Shown here in pieces: positions 26,261-35,208 of a stretch of 64,000 bases of DNA (positions within the stretch are counted from its first letter, which is position 1; each line of letters opens with the position of its first letter). Location: NCBI RefSeq assembly GCF_014295035.1, contig NZ_CP060404.1:7604501-7668500 (forward strand), in the 5' to 3' direction. The translations under genes and the position numbers were made by a program. The notes under the pieces are model-generated. The model saw only the letters and a list, made by a program, of their open reading frames with translations, was not told where the DNA came from and ran no database searches. Source of the stretch: Streptomyces buecherae (lineage in GTDB: Bacteria; Actinomycetota; Actinomycetes; Streptomycetales; Streptomycetaceae).

Positions 26261-27040
26261 ATGCACACCCTTTTCGTCGAGGACAACGACCGCATGGCGC
26301 ACGCCCTCGGCACGGCGCTGGCCGTGCGCGGGCACACCGTGCGCCGGGTCAGCCGTGCCCAGGACGCCCTGCGGCACGCCGGGGAGGCCGAGTTCGTCCT
26401 CCTCGACCTCGGCCTCCCGGACCTGGACGGGCTTGAGCTGCTGCGCCGGCTGCGTCCCCTGTGCGCCGCGCCGTTGATCGTGGTCACCGCGCGCTGCGAG
26501 GAGCACGACATCGTGGGCGGGCTGCGGGCCGGCGCCGACGACTACGTGGTCAAGCCGTTCCGGATGGCCGAGCTGATGGCCCGGATCGACTCCGTACGCC
26601 GCCGCACCAGCCTCGCCCCCGGCGCTCCCGGCGCTCCCGGCACTGCGCCGTCCGCGCCGGGGGAGTCGGCGGCCGGCCGGCCGGGGCCGGTGCGCGCCGG
26701 GGACACCGTGATCGACCTCGCGGCCCGCACCGTGACCGTGGCCGGCGCGCCGGTCCGGCTCACCCGGCGCGAGTTCGACGTGCTCGCCTACCTCGCGGCC
26801 CGGCCGGGCGAGGCCCACTCGCGCGCGGAGATCCTCTACCGCCTCTGGGGCGACGCGCTCCGGGCCGCGTCCCGCTCCCTCGACGTGCACGTCGCGGGCA
26901 TCCGCACCAAGACCGGCCGGCCCCACCTGGTGCGCACCGTGCACCGGTTCGGCTACCAGCTCGGCCCCGGGACGGGCGGCGAACCGGCCGCCGGCGACGC
27001 GCAGGAGCCGCCCGCGGCGCTGGGGCCGGCGCACCGGTGA
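26261..27040 (+). CDS. OmpR-type response regulator
   Basis: A 259-residue two-component regulator. The receiver has acidic residues EDND near 7-10, phosphoacceptor Asp49 in LLDLGLPD and Lys near 106 (YVVKPF). A Gly/Ala/Pro linker (about 120-150) precedes a winged-helix domain (VRLTRREFDVLAYLAARPGEAHSRAEIL... VRTVHRFGYQL). The layout resembles TctD, the regulator of tricarboxylate uptake. Its stop overlaps the GTG start of the kinase gene, so the two are co-translated. The tail after the winged helix is an unusual 20-residue extension. Confidence 0.9.
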   Translation: MHTLFVEDNDRMAHALGTALAVRGHTVRRVSRAQDALRHAGEAEFVLLDLGLPDLDGLELLRRLRPLCAAPLIVVTARCEEHDIVGGLRAGADDYVVKPFRMAELMARIDSVRRRTSLAPGAPGAPGTAPSAPGESAAGRPGPVRAGDTVIDLAARTVTVAGAPVRLTRREFDVLAYLAARPGEAHSRAEILYRLWGDALRAASRSLDVHVAGIRTKTGRPHLVRTVHRFGYQLGPGTGGEPAAGDAQEPPAALGPAHR

Positions 27041-28413
27041 GGCGCAGGCTGCTGGCCGTGCTCATGGCGCTGATGGGGGCCGCGACCGTACTGCTGTCCG
27101 TACCGCTGGCCGACGCGTACGCGCGCGGGCGCACCGAACACCTGCTGCTCCAGCGGCGCGCCGACGCGGTGCGGTTCGCCGACCTCGCGGATCGCGGGCT
27201 CACCGAGGCCGACCAGTCGGAGCTGGCCGCCGAGATCCACCGCTACGCCCAGTTGTACGGCGCCGGCGTGCTCATCACCGACACCAACGGCCGCGCCGTA
27301 CTGCGCGCCGGACCGCCCTCCTGGTGGTCCGGGCCACGGGTGGCCGAGGCCAAGGACCGGGCGCTGGCCGGGCGTTCCACGGAGCGGCTGCCGACCGTGC
27401 GCCCCTGGGGCCCGGACATGGTGGTGCTGGCCGAGCCGGTCGGGCGGGACGAGCGGGTCAGCGGGGCCGCGGTCCTTGCCGTGCCCACCGACGCGGCCCG
27501 CCGTGACGTGACGACGCGCTGGTCGCTGATCGCGGCCGGCGCGCTCGTCGCCTTCGCCGCCGCGGCCCTGGCCGCCGGCGGGATCACCCGCTGGCTGATG
27601 CGCCCCGTACGCGACCTGGACCGGGCCGTCGGCGGCCTCGCGGCCGGCAGCCTGCACACCCGCGCCGTCTCCGACTCGGGACCGCCGGAACTGCGCCGGC
27701 TCAGGCGGCACTTCAACGCCATGGCTGAGGGCATGTCCGAGTCGATACGCCGCCAGCGCGACTTCGTCGCCGACGCCTCCCACCAACTGCGCAACCCGCT
27801 GGCCACGCTGGTGCTGCAACTGGAGAACGTGGAACCCCACCTGGCACCGGCCGGCCGCGACGAGCACACCCGCGCGCTGGACGAGGCCGAGCGGCTGGAG
27901 GAACTCCTCGACGGACTGCTGGCGCTGGCCCGCGTGGAGTCCGGCACCGCGGAGCGCACCCTCCAGGACGCCTCGGCGGCGGCCCGGGAGCGCGCTGTGG
28001 CCTGGGCGCCGGTCTACCGGGAGCTGGGCGTGGGGCTGGCCGCCGACATCGCGGACGGGCTGCGGGTGCGCGCGCTGCCGGGCGCGGTGGGCCGCGTGCT
28101 CGACGCGCTGCTCGACAACGCCGCCAAGTTCGTGCCGCCCGGCGGCCGGGTGCGGATCGACGCCGTCGCCCGCGACGGCCAGGTCACGGTGCGCGTGAGG
28201 GACGACGGGCCCGGCGTGCCGGACGACCAGCACGCCGCCCTGGTACGGCGCTTCGCGCGCGGCGCCGCGCACCAGAACCTGCCGGGCAGCGGCCTCGGCC
28301 TGGCCATCGCCGACGAACTGGCCCGCGCCAGCGGCGGCACCCTCACCATCGCGCCCGCGACGCCGCACGGCCTCGCGGTGGAACTGCGACTGCCCGCCGC
28401 CGCGACGCCGTAG
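27037..28413 (+). CDS. sensor histidine kinase (TctE-like)
   Basis: A 458-residue membrane kinase starting at a GTG within GTGA. Two membrane helices (about 5-25 and 163-185) flank an extracytoplasmic sensor loop of about 135 residues (AEIHRYAQLYGAGVLITDTNGRAVL). A HAMP domain follows at 186-240. The phosphoacceptor is His249 in ASHQLRNPLATL, and the ATPase domain carries LDNAAKF, DDGPGVP and GSGLGLAIA. The system lies convergent with a TAXI binding protein, and TctE-like kinases respond to organic acids, so an uptake-sensing role is plausible. Confidence 0.9.
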   Translation: MRRRLLAVLMALMGAATVLLSVPLADAYARGRTEHLLLQRRADAVRFADLADRGLTEADQSELAAEIHRYAQLYGAGVLITDTNGRAVLRAGPPSWWSGPRVAEAKDRALAGRSTERLPTVRPWGPDMVVLAEPVGRDERVSGAAVLAVPTDAARRDVTTRWSLIAAGALVAFAAAALAAGGITRWLMRPVRDLDRAVGGLAAGSLHTRAVSDSGPPELRRLRRHFNAMAEGMSESIRRQRDFVADASHQLRNPLATLVLQLENVEPHLAPAGRDEHTRALDEAERLEELLDGLLALARVESGTAERTLQDASAAARERAVAWAPVYRELGVGLAADIADGLRVRALPGAVGRVLDALLDNAAKFVPPGGRVRIDAVARDGQVTVRVRDDGPGVPDDQHAALVRRFARGAAHQNLPGSGLGLAIADELARASGGTLTIAPATPHGLAVELRLPAAATP

Positions 28414-28515
28414 CCCGTACGACCCGTCACCGGACCGCGACCCCGCTCGCCCGCCCACCCGGTCGCGCGGCGGCGTGCCCAGGCCAGGCCGCCGAGCCGC
28501 GAGCCACGGGCCGCG

Positions 28516-29631
28516 TCAGCCGTACACCGACCGGTAGTAGTCGACGGCCCCCGGGTGGAGGGGCACGGCGCCGGTGGCGATGGCGAACCGGGGTTCGAGG
28601 CGGGCGCCGGCGGTCACCTCGCGCAGCAACTCGCGCCAGCGCCCGAAGACGACCCGCAGCAACGCCCGCACGACCCGCGCGGGCACGTCGCCGCGCGCCG
28701 CCAGGTAGTTGCTGACCCCGACCGTACGCACCGGTGCGCGCAGCCCGTACGCGCCGGAGGGCAAGGTCACCGGCGCGTACACGGCCCCGTACGTGGTGCG
28801 CAGCTCCCGCCCCAGGGCGTCCAGCGGCAACAACCGCAGCGGCATCGCCCGCGCGAGCGCCTCCAGCGTCGGGGTGGGGACGCCTCCGGACCACATCAGG
28901 GCGTGTACGTCGCCGGCGCGCAGGGCCCGCGCCGACTCGCCGAGCCCGAGGCGTGCCTCGCGTACGGCGCGGTCGCCGGCCAGCCCCGCCGCGTACAACA
29001 GCCGCTCGGCGACCGTCCGCAGCCCCGAGCCGGTGGCCCCGGTGGCCACCCGGCGCCCCGCCAGGTCGTCGACGGAGCGCACCGAGCCGTGCGCGGGGAC
29101 CGCCAAGTGCGTGTAGTTGACGTACACCCGGGCCAGCGCGGTCAGCGGCACCGGCCTGGCGAAGGGCGCTCTGCCGCGCGCCGCGTCCTGCGCCGCGTCC
29201 GCCATGGTCAACGCCAACTCCACCTCGCCGGCCGCGAGTTTGCGCAGGTTGTCCACGCTCGCCGCGGTCGCCACCGGCACCACCTCCAGCCGCTGTCCGC
29301 TCGCCGCGACGGCCGCCGCCAGGGCCCGCCCGAAGGCGTTGTACGGGCCGCCCTCGGGCCCCGTCGCCAGCCGCAGCCGCCGCACCGGCCCCGGCTCGGA
29401 CGGGCGCCCGGCCAGCGCCCACGCGGCCAGCGCCGCCGCCCCACCCGCCCCGCCACGCACTAACCGACGCCGACCCGCGCCCGAACGCGACGGCCCCGTG
29501 CGGCCCTCGGCCCCGGAGGGGTTTCCGAGGACCGGCTTCGGCCCGCCCGCCGCCGACGGGTCGACGCAGGCGTCGAGGCGGGCGGGGAGGTCCGGGTGGC
29601 GGTCGGCGCCGCGAGCGTCCGGGTTGGTCAC
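28516..29631 (-). CDS. TAXI family TRAP-type solute-binding protein
   Basis: A 371-residue secreted binding protein. After a Tat-like twin-arginine segment and hydrophobic stretch (RRRLVRGGAGGAAALAAW), the TAXI fold follows: LRLATGPEGGPYNAFGRAL, VVPVATAASVDNLRKLAAGEVELAL, VYVNYTHLAVP and GRRVATGATGSGLRT. TAXI proteins normally feed a DctM-type TRAP permease, but no permease gene lies nearby, so it may be an orphan or a sensor component. The GTG start giving VTNPDARG is uncertain; the first 60 residues are poorly conserved in character. Confidence 0.8.
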   Translation of the reverse strand: MTNPDARGADRHPDLPARLDACVDPSAAGGPKPVLGNPSGAEGRTGPSRSGAGRRRLVRGGAGGAAALAAWALAGRPSEPGPVRRLRLATGPEGGPYNAFGRALAAAVAASGQRLEVVPVATAASVDNLRKLAAGEVELALTMADAAQDAARGRAPFARPVPLTALARVYVNYTHLAVPAHGSVRSVDDLAGRRVATGATGSGLRTVAERLLYAAGLAGDRAVREARLGLGESARALRAGDVHALMWSGGVPTPTLEALARAMPLRLLPLDALGRELRTTYGAVYAPVTLPSGAYGLRAPVRTVGVSNYLAARGDVPARVVRALLRVVFGRWRELLREVTAGARLEPRFAIATGAVPLHPGAVDYYRSVYG

Positions 29632-29896
29632 GCCCCGCAGCGTAACGAGGGGGGCGTCGGCGACGCCGCGCGGAGCGGACCCCGGCGACAGGCGGCGCCC
29701 GAAGCGGCGTGCTCGTACGCCGTGCCGGTGCGCGTCCGGCGCGGGGTGACCAACGGGAGCACGAGCGGCAGCGGGGCGCCTTCGCCGGTCGCCGCTTGTC
29801 CCGGGGCCGTCCGGTCCGGCGTCGGCGTGGGCTGTCGCAGGTGGCGGTAGTCGCTGCCGTGAGTGTCGATGCCGCCGACTGCTACCTTCCGGAGCC

Positions 29897-30259
29897 ATGA
29901 CCGACAGCGTGTACGTGGGGAACGCGGGCAGGGACGCCGCACTGGACCGGGGATGGCTGCTGGGCCATTTCAAGGACGCCTCCGATCCTCGGCACAGCGA
30001 GGACGTGGAGATCAAGTGGGGCGTCCACCCACGGGGCGATGAACGGGCTCGGTGGGTGACCGGTGAGGAGCGCACCACCCTGCAGGTCCTCATCAGCGGG
30101 CGCTTCCGAGTAGAGCTGCCCGGACGCAGTGTTCTGCTGGCCGAACAAGGTGACTACGTCGTGTGGGGCCGGGGCGTCGACCACTCGTGGTACGCGGAGG
30201 AGGAGTCCGTGCTCCTGACGGTCCGCTGGCCCTCTGTCCCCGGCTACCAGGTTCCCTGA
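29897..30259 (+). CDS. cupin-fold protein
   Basis: A 120-residue single-domain cupin. The core strands read WGVHPRGDERARWVTGEERTTLQVLISGRFRVELPGRSVLLAEQGDYVVWGRGVDHSWYAEEESVLLTVRWP, with one His in the first motif (VHPRG) and one in the second (GVDHSW). This gives a beta-barrel capable of binding a metal or a small ligand. Function is unknown; similar proteins are common in Streptomyces genomes. It is convergent with a phosphotransferase gene. Confidence 0.78.
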   Translation: MTDSVYVGNAGRDAALDRGWLLGHFKDASDPRHSEDVEIKWGVHPRGDERARWVTGEERTTLQVLISGRFRVELPGRSVLLAEQGDYVVWGRGVDHSWYAEEESVLLTVRWPSVPGYQVP

Positions 30260-30446
30260 GGGCGTTTCCGTGGTCGGCTGGCGCGACGGGGGCCTTGGCG
30301 GGTGGCTCGAGTCGGGGTCACTGGTGGGGCGTCGGGTCACCGTGTGGCGTTACGACAGGCGAGGGCGCCCGCCGACGTGGCCGCGCACGCGCTGCTGACC
30401 CGCAGCGCGGGGACTCGTCCGTAGGCACTCACCCGGGGATGACGGT

Positions 30447-31436
30447 TCAGGCATAGCGGCTGAGGAGGGCTTCGACGTATGCCTCCAGCCGGTGCGTCAG
30501 GACCGTGGCCGTCAGGTCGACGCGGCCCAGCTCACGCCAGGGAACAGCGACCTTCTCGGCGTCCGGGGCGAAAGCCAGCGCGTCCAGCAGCCGCCAGTAG
30601 AGGTGTGCGGTGCCGTCTTCGGTCAGGGTTCCTCCCGCGGCGACGTAGCGATCGGCGAAGCGCATGCCCGAGGGGACCCCGTGCAGCAGGGCGAGAGCCG
30701 TCGAGCAGTGGGCCACGTCCAGGTCGGCCGGCCCCCAGGAGGTCTCCACCCAGTCGACGACCCCACTGATCCGAGGATCGTCGGTGGTGCCCGTGAAGAG
30801 GACGTTGCCGGGGTGGAAGTCCCGGTGCAGGAAGCACCCCTGGTAGTGCGGTGGCTCGCGGCGGATGACGTCAACGGCCCGCCGCCACAGCTCGGGCCGC
30901 GCGGTGGCCGTGGGCGCGGTCACCCGCTCGGGAGAGGCCCAGGGTTGGTAGGCGCGGGGCCGTTGTCGCGCGGTCACCGGCAGTTGGTGGATGCGCACCA
31001 GTTGCCGAGCCAGCAACTCGGCGCGGTCGTCGGCACCCTGGTCGGCCAGGCGCACGGTTCCGGGCAGGTGGGACATCAACAAGGAGGGGTGGTCGCAGTA
31101 CCGCGCCGTCGCGTCCACCGCCACGAGCGTGGCCACGGGCACGTCCGTGTCGCCGAGCAGGCGCAGGATCGTCGCCTCACGGGTCAACAGGCCCTCCGCG
31201 TGCCGGACGAAGAAGGGCTTGACGAAGGACCGCAGGACGAGCGAGCGCCGACCGTCCGGACCGTGGAGATCCAGGCGGCGCATCTCCGAGGTCCAGCCGC
31301 CGCGCAGCCGCTCGACCTCCTCGACGCGCTCCGCCGCGCACAGCTCCTTCTCCACCCAGGAACGGGTGGCACTCCAGCCCTGACTGTCGAGACCCACGCC
31401 GATGCCCTCGGCCCCCTCACCCATGGATGGGCACAC
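30447..31436 (-). CDS. APH-family phosphotransferase
   Basis: A 329-residue kinase of the aminoglycoside/choline phosphotransferase fold. The catalytic loop is CFLHRDFHPGNVLF and the metal-binding Asp lies in ISGVVDWVETSWGPADLDVAH. The N-lobe includes LVLRSFVKPFFVRHAEGLLTREATIL. Substrates in this family include aminoglycosides, macrolides, choline and homoserine, and nothing nearby settles which. The GTG start is preferred over an ATG 12 bases later because it has a GGGGG ribosome site about 7 bases upstream. Confidence 0.82.
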   Translation of the reverse strand: MCPSMGEGAEGIGVGLDSQGWSATRSWVEKELCAAERVEEVERLRGGWTSEMRRLDLHGPDGRRSLVLRSFVKPFFVRHAEGLLTREATILRLLGDTDVPVATLVAVDATARYCDHPSLLMSHLPGTVRLADQGADDRAELLARQLVRIHQLPVTARQRPRAYQPWASPERVTAPTATARPELWRRAVDVIRREPPHYQGCFLHRDFHPGNVLFTGTTDDPRISGVVDWVETSWGPADLDVAHCSTALALLHGVPSGMRFADRYVAAGGTLTEDGTAHLYWRLLDALAFAPDAEKVAVPWRELGRVDLTATVLTHRLEAYVEALLSRYA

Positions 31437-31565
31437 TATCCGGCCCCCGCGCGGGCGCGTCCCGCGCGGCGATGGGCCCCTCCTCGCGTACGACCGGCCA
31501 GGGGCACTGTCCCAACTGCCCCAACTGCCCCACTCAACCGCTGCCCCACGTCGCGTGCGAGGCCC

Positions 31566-33167
31566 TCAGCCCCCGCCCCCCGGGCGCGGGGCCACCGCTA
31601 CCCGCCAGCCCCGGTAGTGGGCGTCCGGCACCCGGTGGCGGGGCCACGCGCGGGCCCACGGCGGCGGGCGGCGGTCGCCCCGCAGGACGAAGGCGTCGGG
31701 CACCCCGCCGCCGGACTCACGGCCGTCGGGGGTGTCACGCTGCGAACGGCAACCCGCGGCGTGGGCGATGGGCACGACCGCGTGGGTTCCGCCCACCAGG
31801 CACGGTGGGCGCACGCCCTGCTCGCGCAGGACGACGGCGATGTGCTGCCAGTCGGCGCGCGCCCGCTCCTGCACGCGGACGTGGCGGCGCACCATGTCCC
31901 ACTGCACGGTGCCGTGCGCGACGCACACGCCCACCAGCGCCACGATCACGACGGTGGCCCGGACGCGCCGGCGCGCGGTGTCACGCGCGGCGAGGCGTGC
32001 GCCCGCAGCCCCGGCCCGCCCGGCGCTGTCCGTGTCGTTCGTAGCGTCCGTGCCGTCCGTGCTGTCCGTGCCGGTCGACGGCCAGGCGCGGCGGACCGCG
32101 GCGATGCCGCCCAGCGCTGCCGGGATGGCCAGCAAGGCGTAGGCGGGGAGCAGGAAGCGCGGTGCGGCGTACGGGAGGAACGCGAGGTAGGTGGCCGCCG
32201 TCGCCGTCGCGACCAGGACCGCCAGCCAGGCGGCGCCGGCCCGGCCGGCGCGGTGGGCCGCGTACAGCCCGAGGGCGACCAGCGGCGGCAGCACCACCCA
32301 CCAGCCGACCGCCGGCCAGTCCACCGCGTCGCCCGTGCACGGCCGGCACAGCAGCGGGCCGTCCAGCGTCGTGACGTACTCCGGCAGCGAGAACGTGGGG
32401 CGCATGCCGCCCTGGATGTCGCTGGCCTCGCGCAACCGTTGGCGGACGCCACCGAAACGGGTGTGGGCCTCGACGGCCCACGGCACCAGGCCCGCCGCGA
32501 GTCCGGCGGCCACGGCCGCCGCCGGCGCGAGCTTGCGCCAGGCCGGTACGGCCAGGGGCGCGAGGAACAGCGGGGCGGCGAGCCAGACGGCGTCGCTCGG
32601 TCGCATCAGCGCGGCGACGCACAGCGCGAGGGCCAGCCCGACCAGCGGGCCGCGCGCCGGGCGCGCGGACGCGGGGCTGGGCACGCTCGCCGAGGTGGCG
32701 CGCGGAGCGACGGCGAGCAGGAAGCAGCCGACCGCGCCGACCGCCGCCATCGCCAGGTAGTGGTTGGGCATCGCGGCGCCCGCGTAGAACAGGGCGATCC
32801 ACAGGCTGCCGTACCCCGCCGCCGCGACGGCCGGGACCAGCGCGCTGCCGAGCACCCGCGTCCACGGGCGAAAGCCCAGATAGAGGGCGAGCGTCGCGGT
32901 GGCCGTGAGGTAGCAGCGGAGCACGACGACCGAGTCGGTCACCGAGGCGACCGGGGCGACCAGCAGGGGCACCCCGCGCGAGCGGGGCGCGCTGAACGGG
33001 GTGGCCGGGTCGTACGGGGCGTAGCGGCTGAGGTAGACGAGCTCGTCCCAGCCGGGTGCGAGCGACAGGGGGAGCGCCGCGAGCGTGGTGACGGCGACGG
33101 CCAGGCAGGCCCCGATCAGTAACCCGTCGGGGCGAACGCCGTGTTTCTCGAACATGAACCGCAGCAT
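31566..33167 (-). CDS. polytopic membrane protein, glycosyltransferase 39-like
   Basis: A 533-residue integral membrane protein with about 10-11 hydrophobic helices. An acidic first loop (SLAPGWDELVYLSRYAP) matches the catalytic Asp-Glu site of GT-C family enzymes such as ArnT/PMT-type glycosyltransferases, which use polyprenyl-phosphate sugars. A cytoplasmic linker near residues 385-405 is encoded by a 9-bp tandem repeat. The C-terminal ~120 residues form a soluble extracytoplasmic domain. The exact start is uncertain (ATGs at 33167 and 33155). It could transfer a sugar to a lipid or surface protein. Confidence 0.65.
   Translation of the reverse strand: MLRFMFEKHGVRPDGLLIGACLAVAVTTLAALPLSLAPGWDELVYLSRYAPYDPATPFSAPRSRGVPLLVAPVASVTDSVVVLRCYLTATATLALYLGFRPWTRVLGSALVPAVAAAGYGSLWIALFYAGAAMPNHYLAMAAVGAVGCFLLAVAPRATSASVPSPASARPARGPLVGLALALCVAALMRPSDAVWLAAPLFLAPLAVPAWRKLAPAAAVAAGLAAGLVPWAVEAHTRFGGVRQRLREASDIQGGMRPTFSLPEYVTTLDGPLLCRPCTGDAVDWPAVGWWVVLPPLVALGLYAAHRAGRAGAAWLAVLVATATAATYLAFLPYAAPRFLLPAYALLAIPAALGGIAAVRRAWPSTGTDSTDGTDATNDTDSAGRAGAAGARLAARDTARRRVRATVVIVALVGVCVAHGTVQWDMVRRHVRVQERARADWQHIAVVLREQGVRPPCLVGGTHAVVPIAHAAGCRSQRDTPDGRESGGGVPDAFVLRGDRRPPPWARAWPRHRVPDAHYRGWRVAVAPRPGGGG
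32028..32072. repeat. 9-bp tandem repeat inside the membrane protein gene
   Basis: Five consecutive 9-bp units of GTCCGTGCC type (some degenerate) in phase with the gene. They encode a Ser/Thr-Asp-Gly-Thr-Asp linker between membrane segments. Confidence 0.8.
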
Positions 33168-33569
33168 GCAGGGCGGTGATGTGGAGGGCAAAGCCGGGGG
33201 GTGGGCGGCGGCGCTTCGGTCCGCCGCCCACGCGCGCGGGCCCGCGCCGGGCCGGCTCTGTACGGGGCAGGCGGGCTGCCCCAGCTCCGCCAGTCAGGTG
33301 TCGACCGCCCTCGCGGTGGCCTCCGCGTGCTCCTCGATCAGCGTGAAGTGATCTCCGGGCGCGCTCACTTCCAATAACGGAAGATCACCCTGGTCGCGAG
33401 ACGGGCGCCGCTGTCAACGCGCAAGACAGCCGCCGCGCAGTGGAGGTGACCACAAGGATCGCCCAACGCCTGTGCAGTGCATGGGGGTTGGGTGTGACCG
33501 GCACCCCCTCACGTCGGGGGAGCGAGCGCCCGGTCGGCCCTCGCGCCTCCCGTGCACGCCGCGTGCGCC
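33168..33569. other. intergenic region with thioesterase remnant
   Basis: Apart from the 29-codon thioesterase remnant (separate entry), the sequence has no gene. The left 120 bases probably contain the promoter of the membrane protein. A short AT-rich patch near 33370-33380 belongs to the remnant. No terminator hairpin is obvious. Confidence 0.4.
33294..33383 (-). pseudogene. C-terminal remnant of a PKS/NRPS thioesterase
   Basis: The frame ending at the stop at 33294-33296 reads LPLLEVSAPGDHF, TLIEEHAEATARAVDT. This matches the characteristic last strand-helix of type I thioesterases at the ends of polyketide or peptide synthetases, where the His of GDHF is catalytic. Upstream in the same frame there is only filler and a stop, so at most about 39 codons survive. 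There is no start and no other synthase sequence in the window. It is best read as a relic of a lost biosynthetic gene. Confidence 0.55.
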
Positions 33570-34664
33570 CTACGGCTTCCGGGCCGGCCCGCCGCGGGCC
33601 AACGTCCGCCACAGCGCCGGCTCCTCGAAGTCCAGTGCCCACAGGGCCGTGCGGGTCACGCCGTGTCGGTGCAGCACCGGGAGGTGGGCGGCGATGCCAC
33701 GGGCGTCCTGGTACCACACCTCGCGCCGCCGCCCGTCCTCGACGTACCGGAAGTGCGGCGTCCGCGAGTCGGCGTCCCGCTCCAGGGCGGCCCCCACCCG
33801 GCGCCGCAGGACCTGCGCCTCCCGGGTGGTGCGGTGTGTGGCGCGGGCTCGGTCGCCGGTGCGGTAGTCCCAGCCGTACGCCGGGACGCCCATCTCGATC
33901 TTGGCCGCGGGGACGTGCGCGGTGGCGTAGCGCAGGATCGCGTCGTACCAGCGCGGCGAACTCAACGGTCCTGGCGGGCCGAGGGCGTTGTGCAGGTTGT
34001 AACCCATGATGCGCAACCCGTCCACGGCGCGCCCGAGCCGCGCGTAGTCGTAGACCGGCGCCGTGTCGCGCGCCCGGGTGCGCGGGTAGACGGCCACGGT
34101 GCACCGCTGGCCGCGCGCGTGCAGCCGCGCGCACACCTCGCGGACCAGGGCGGTGAATCCCCCGCGCACCCGGCGCAACACGCCGGCGTCGGCGGAGTGG
34201 TTCATCCGCTCGTAGTCCAGGTCGAGGCCGTCGTAGGGCCGGCTGGCGGCGAGCCGCAGCAGCGCCGCCACGTGGGCCGCGCGCCGCGCGGGGTCGGTGA
34301 GCATCGCGGCCATGGCGGCGGCGTCCGGGGCCTCGGTCACGGTCGGCACGACCTTGACGCCGGCCCGGCGCAGGCCGTCGATGACGCGCCGGTCGCCCGC
34401 GCCCGGGTGCGCGGTGAACCGCCGGTCGGACGTCGCCTCGTACCAGAACGGGCTGACCGTGTGCAGTTGGTCGGCGTGGGCGAGCGCGTCCCGGTAGGCG
34501 CCCTCCTGCTGCCAGTACGGCAGCCAGGCCGACACGGTTCGCCCGGCCGCCGCCGGCGCGGCGGCGGGGCTCGGGGGTGCGGGCGCGGCCGGCGCGGTGA
34601 CGGGCGCCGACAGCGCGAGCGCGGCGAGGAGCGGGAGGGCGGCCAGCGCGCGGAGGACGGTCAC
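33570..34664 (-). CDS. secreted GH18-like glycoside hydrolase
   Basis: A 364-residue exported protein. A signal peptide covers about 1-27, then an Ala/Pro spacer. The barrel domain has the GH18 signature DGLDLDYE (145-152), with Glu152 the acid/base. It is preceded by VKVVPTVTE and followed by VAVYPRTRARD, LRIMGYNLHN and KIEMGVPAYGWDYR, as in spore-coat SleL/YaaH-type GH18 enzymes. It probably cleaves N-acetylglucosamine-containing polymers. Translation begins at a GTG. Confidence 0.82.
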   Translation of the reverse strand: MTVLRALAALPLLAALALSAPVTAPAAPAPPSPAAAPAAAGRTVSAWLPYWQQEGAYRDALAHADQLHTVSPFWYEATSDRRFTAHPGAGDRRVIDGLRRAGVKVVPTVTEAPDAAAMAAMLTDPARRAAHVAALLRLAASRPYDGLDLDYERMNHSADAGVLRRVRGGFTALVREVCARLHARGQRCTVAVYPRTRARDTAPVYDYARLGRAVDGLRIMGYNLHNALGPPGPLSSPRWYDAILRYATAHVPAAKIEMGVPAYGWDYRTGDRARATHRTTREAQVLRRRVGAALERDADSRTPHFRYVEDGRRREVWYQDARGIAAHLPVLHRHGVTRTALWALDFEEPALWRTLARGGPARKP

Positions 34665-34812
34665 CCGCCCAGTCTCGGCCGGCCCGCGCGGCCCCGCACC
34701 CGTGGTGGGCCGAGCGGGCGGCGCGGGCCACGGCGGCGCGGGGTGACGGGGCGTCCGGCGGGGGAGCGCACCCCGGCGGCGCCGGGCGGCACGCGGCCCA
34801 CGGGAGCGGCGA

Positions 34813-34842
34813 CGGGCCCGCGCGGCGTACCGCGCGGGCCCG
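34813..34842. terminator. hairpin terminator after the monooxygenase
   Basis: A perfect 13-bp stem (34813-34825 with 34830-34842) and a 4-base loop, 33 bases beyond the minus-strand stop at 34876. Confidence 0.7.
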
Positions 34843-34875
34843 CGACCAGCGCGCGCCGTCAGGCGTTCCGGTGCA

Positions 34876-35208
34876 TCAGGCGCTCCGGGGCGTCACCTCG
34901 GCCATCTGGCCCCAGCCGTCCATGTCGGGGATCTCGGTCGAGACGATCTGCGGCGTGGTGGCCACCGCGTACGACATGGCGTCCATGCCCGCGGCGAAGT
35001 GCGCGGACTCCACGTGCTGGCGGCCGGCCTCGCCGTCGCGGAACGCCTCCACCAGTACGTACTCGTGGGGGTTGGACACGCTGCGGGACCACTCGAAGAA
35101 CAGGTTGCCCGGCTCGTTCCGGGTGGCCTCGGTGAAGTCGTGGACGACGTCCATCCAGTCGTCGGCCCGCTCCGGGCGGACGGTGAATTTCACGGTGATG
35201 AAGATCAT
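34876..35208 (-). CDS. Abm-fold monooxygenase (putative quinol monooxygenase)
   Basis: A 110-residue ferredoxin-like alpha/beta-barrel protein of the antibiotic biosynthesis monooxygenase family: MIFITVKFTVRPERADDWMDVVHDF, then EPGNLFFEWSRSVSNPHEYVLVEAFRD and HVESAHFAAGMDAM. YgiN-like members oxidise quinols without cofactor; others act in polyketide tailoring or merely degrade aldehydes. It has its own terminator. No pathway neighbours point to a specific role. Confidence 0.88.
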   Translation of the reverse strand: MIFITVKFTVRPERADDWMDVVHDFTEATRNEPGNLFFEWSRSVSNPHEYVLVEAFRDGEAGRQHVESAHFAAGMDAMSYAVATTPQIVSTEIPDMDGWGQMAEVTPRSA

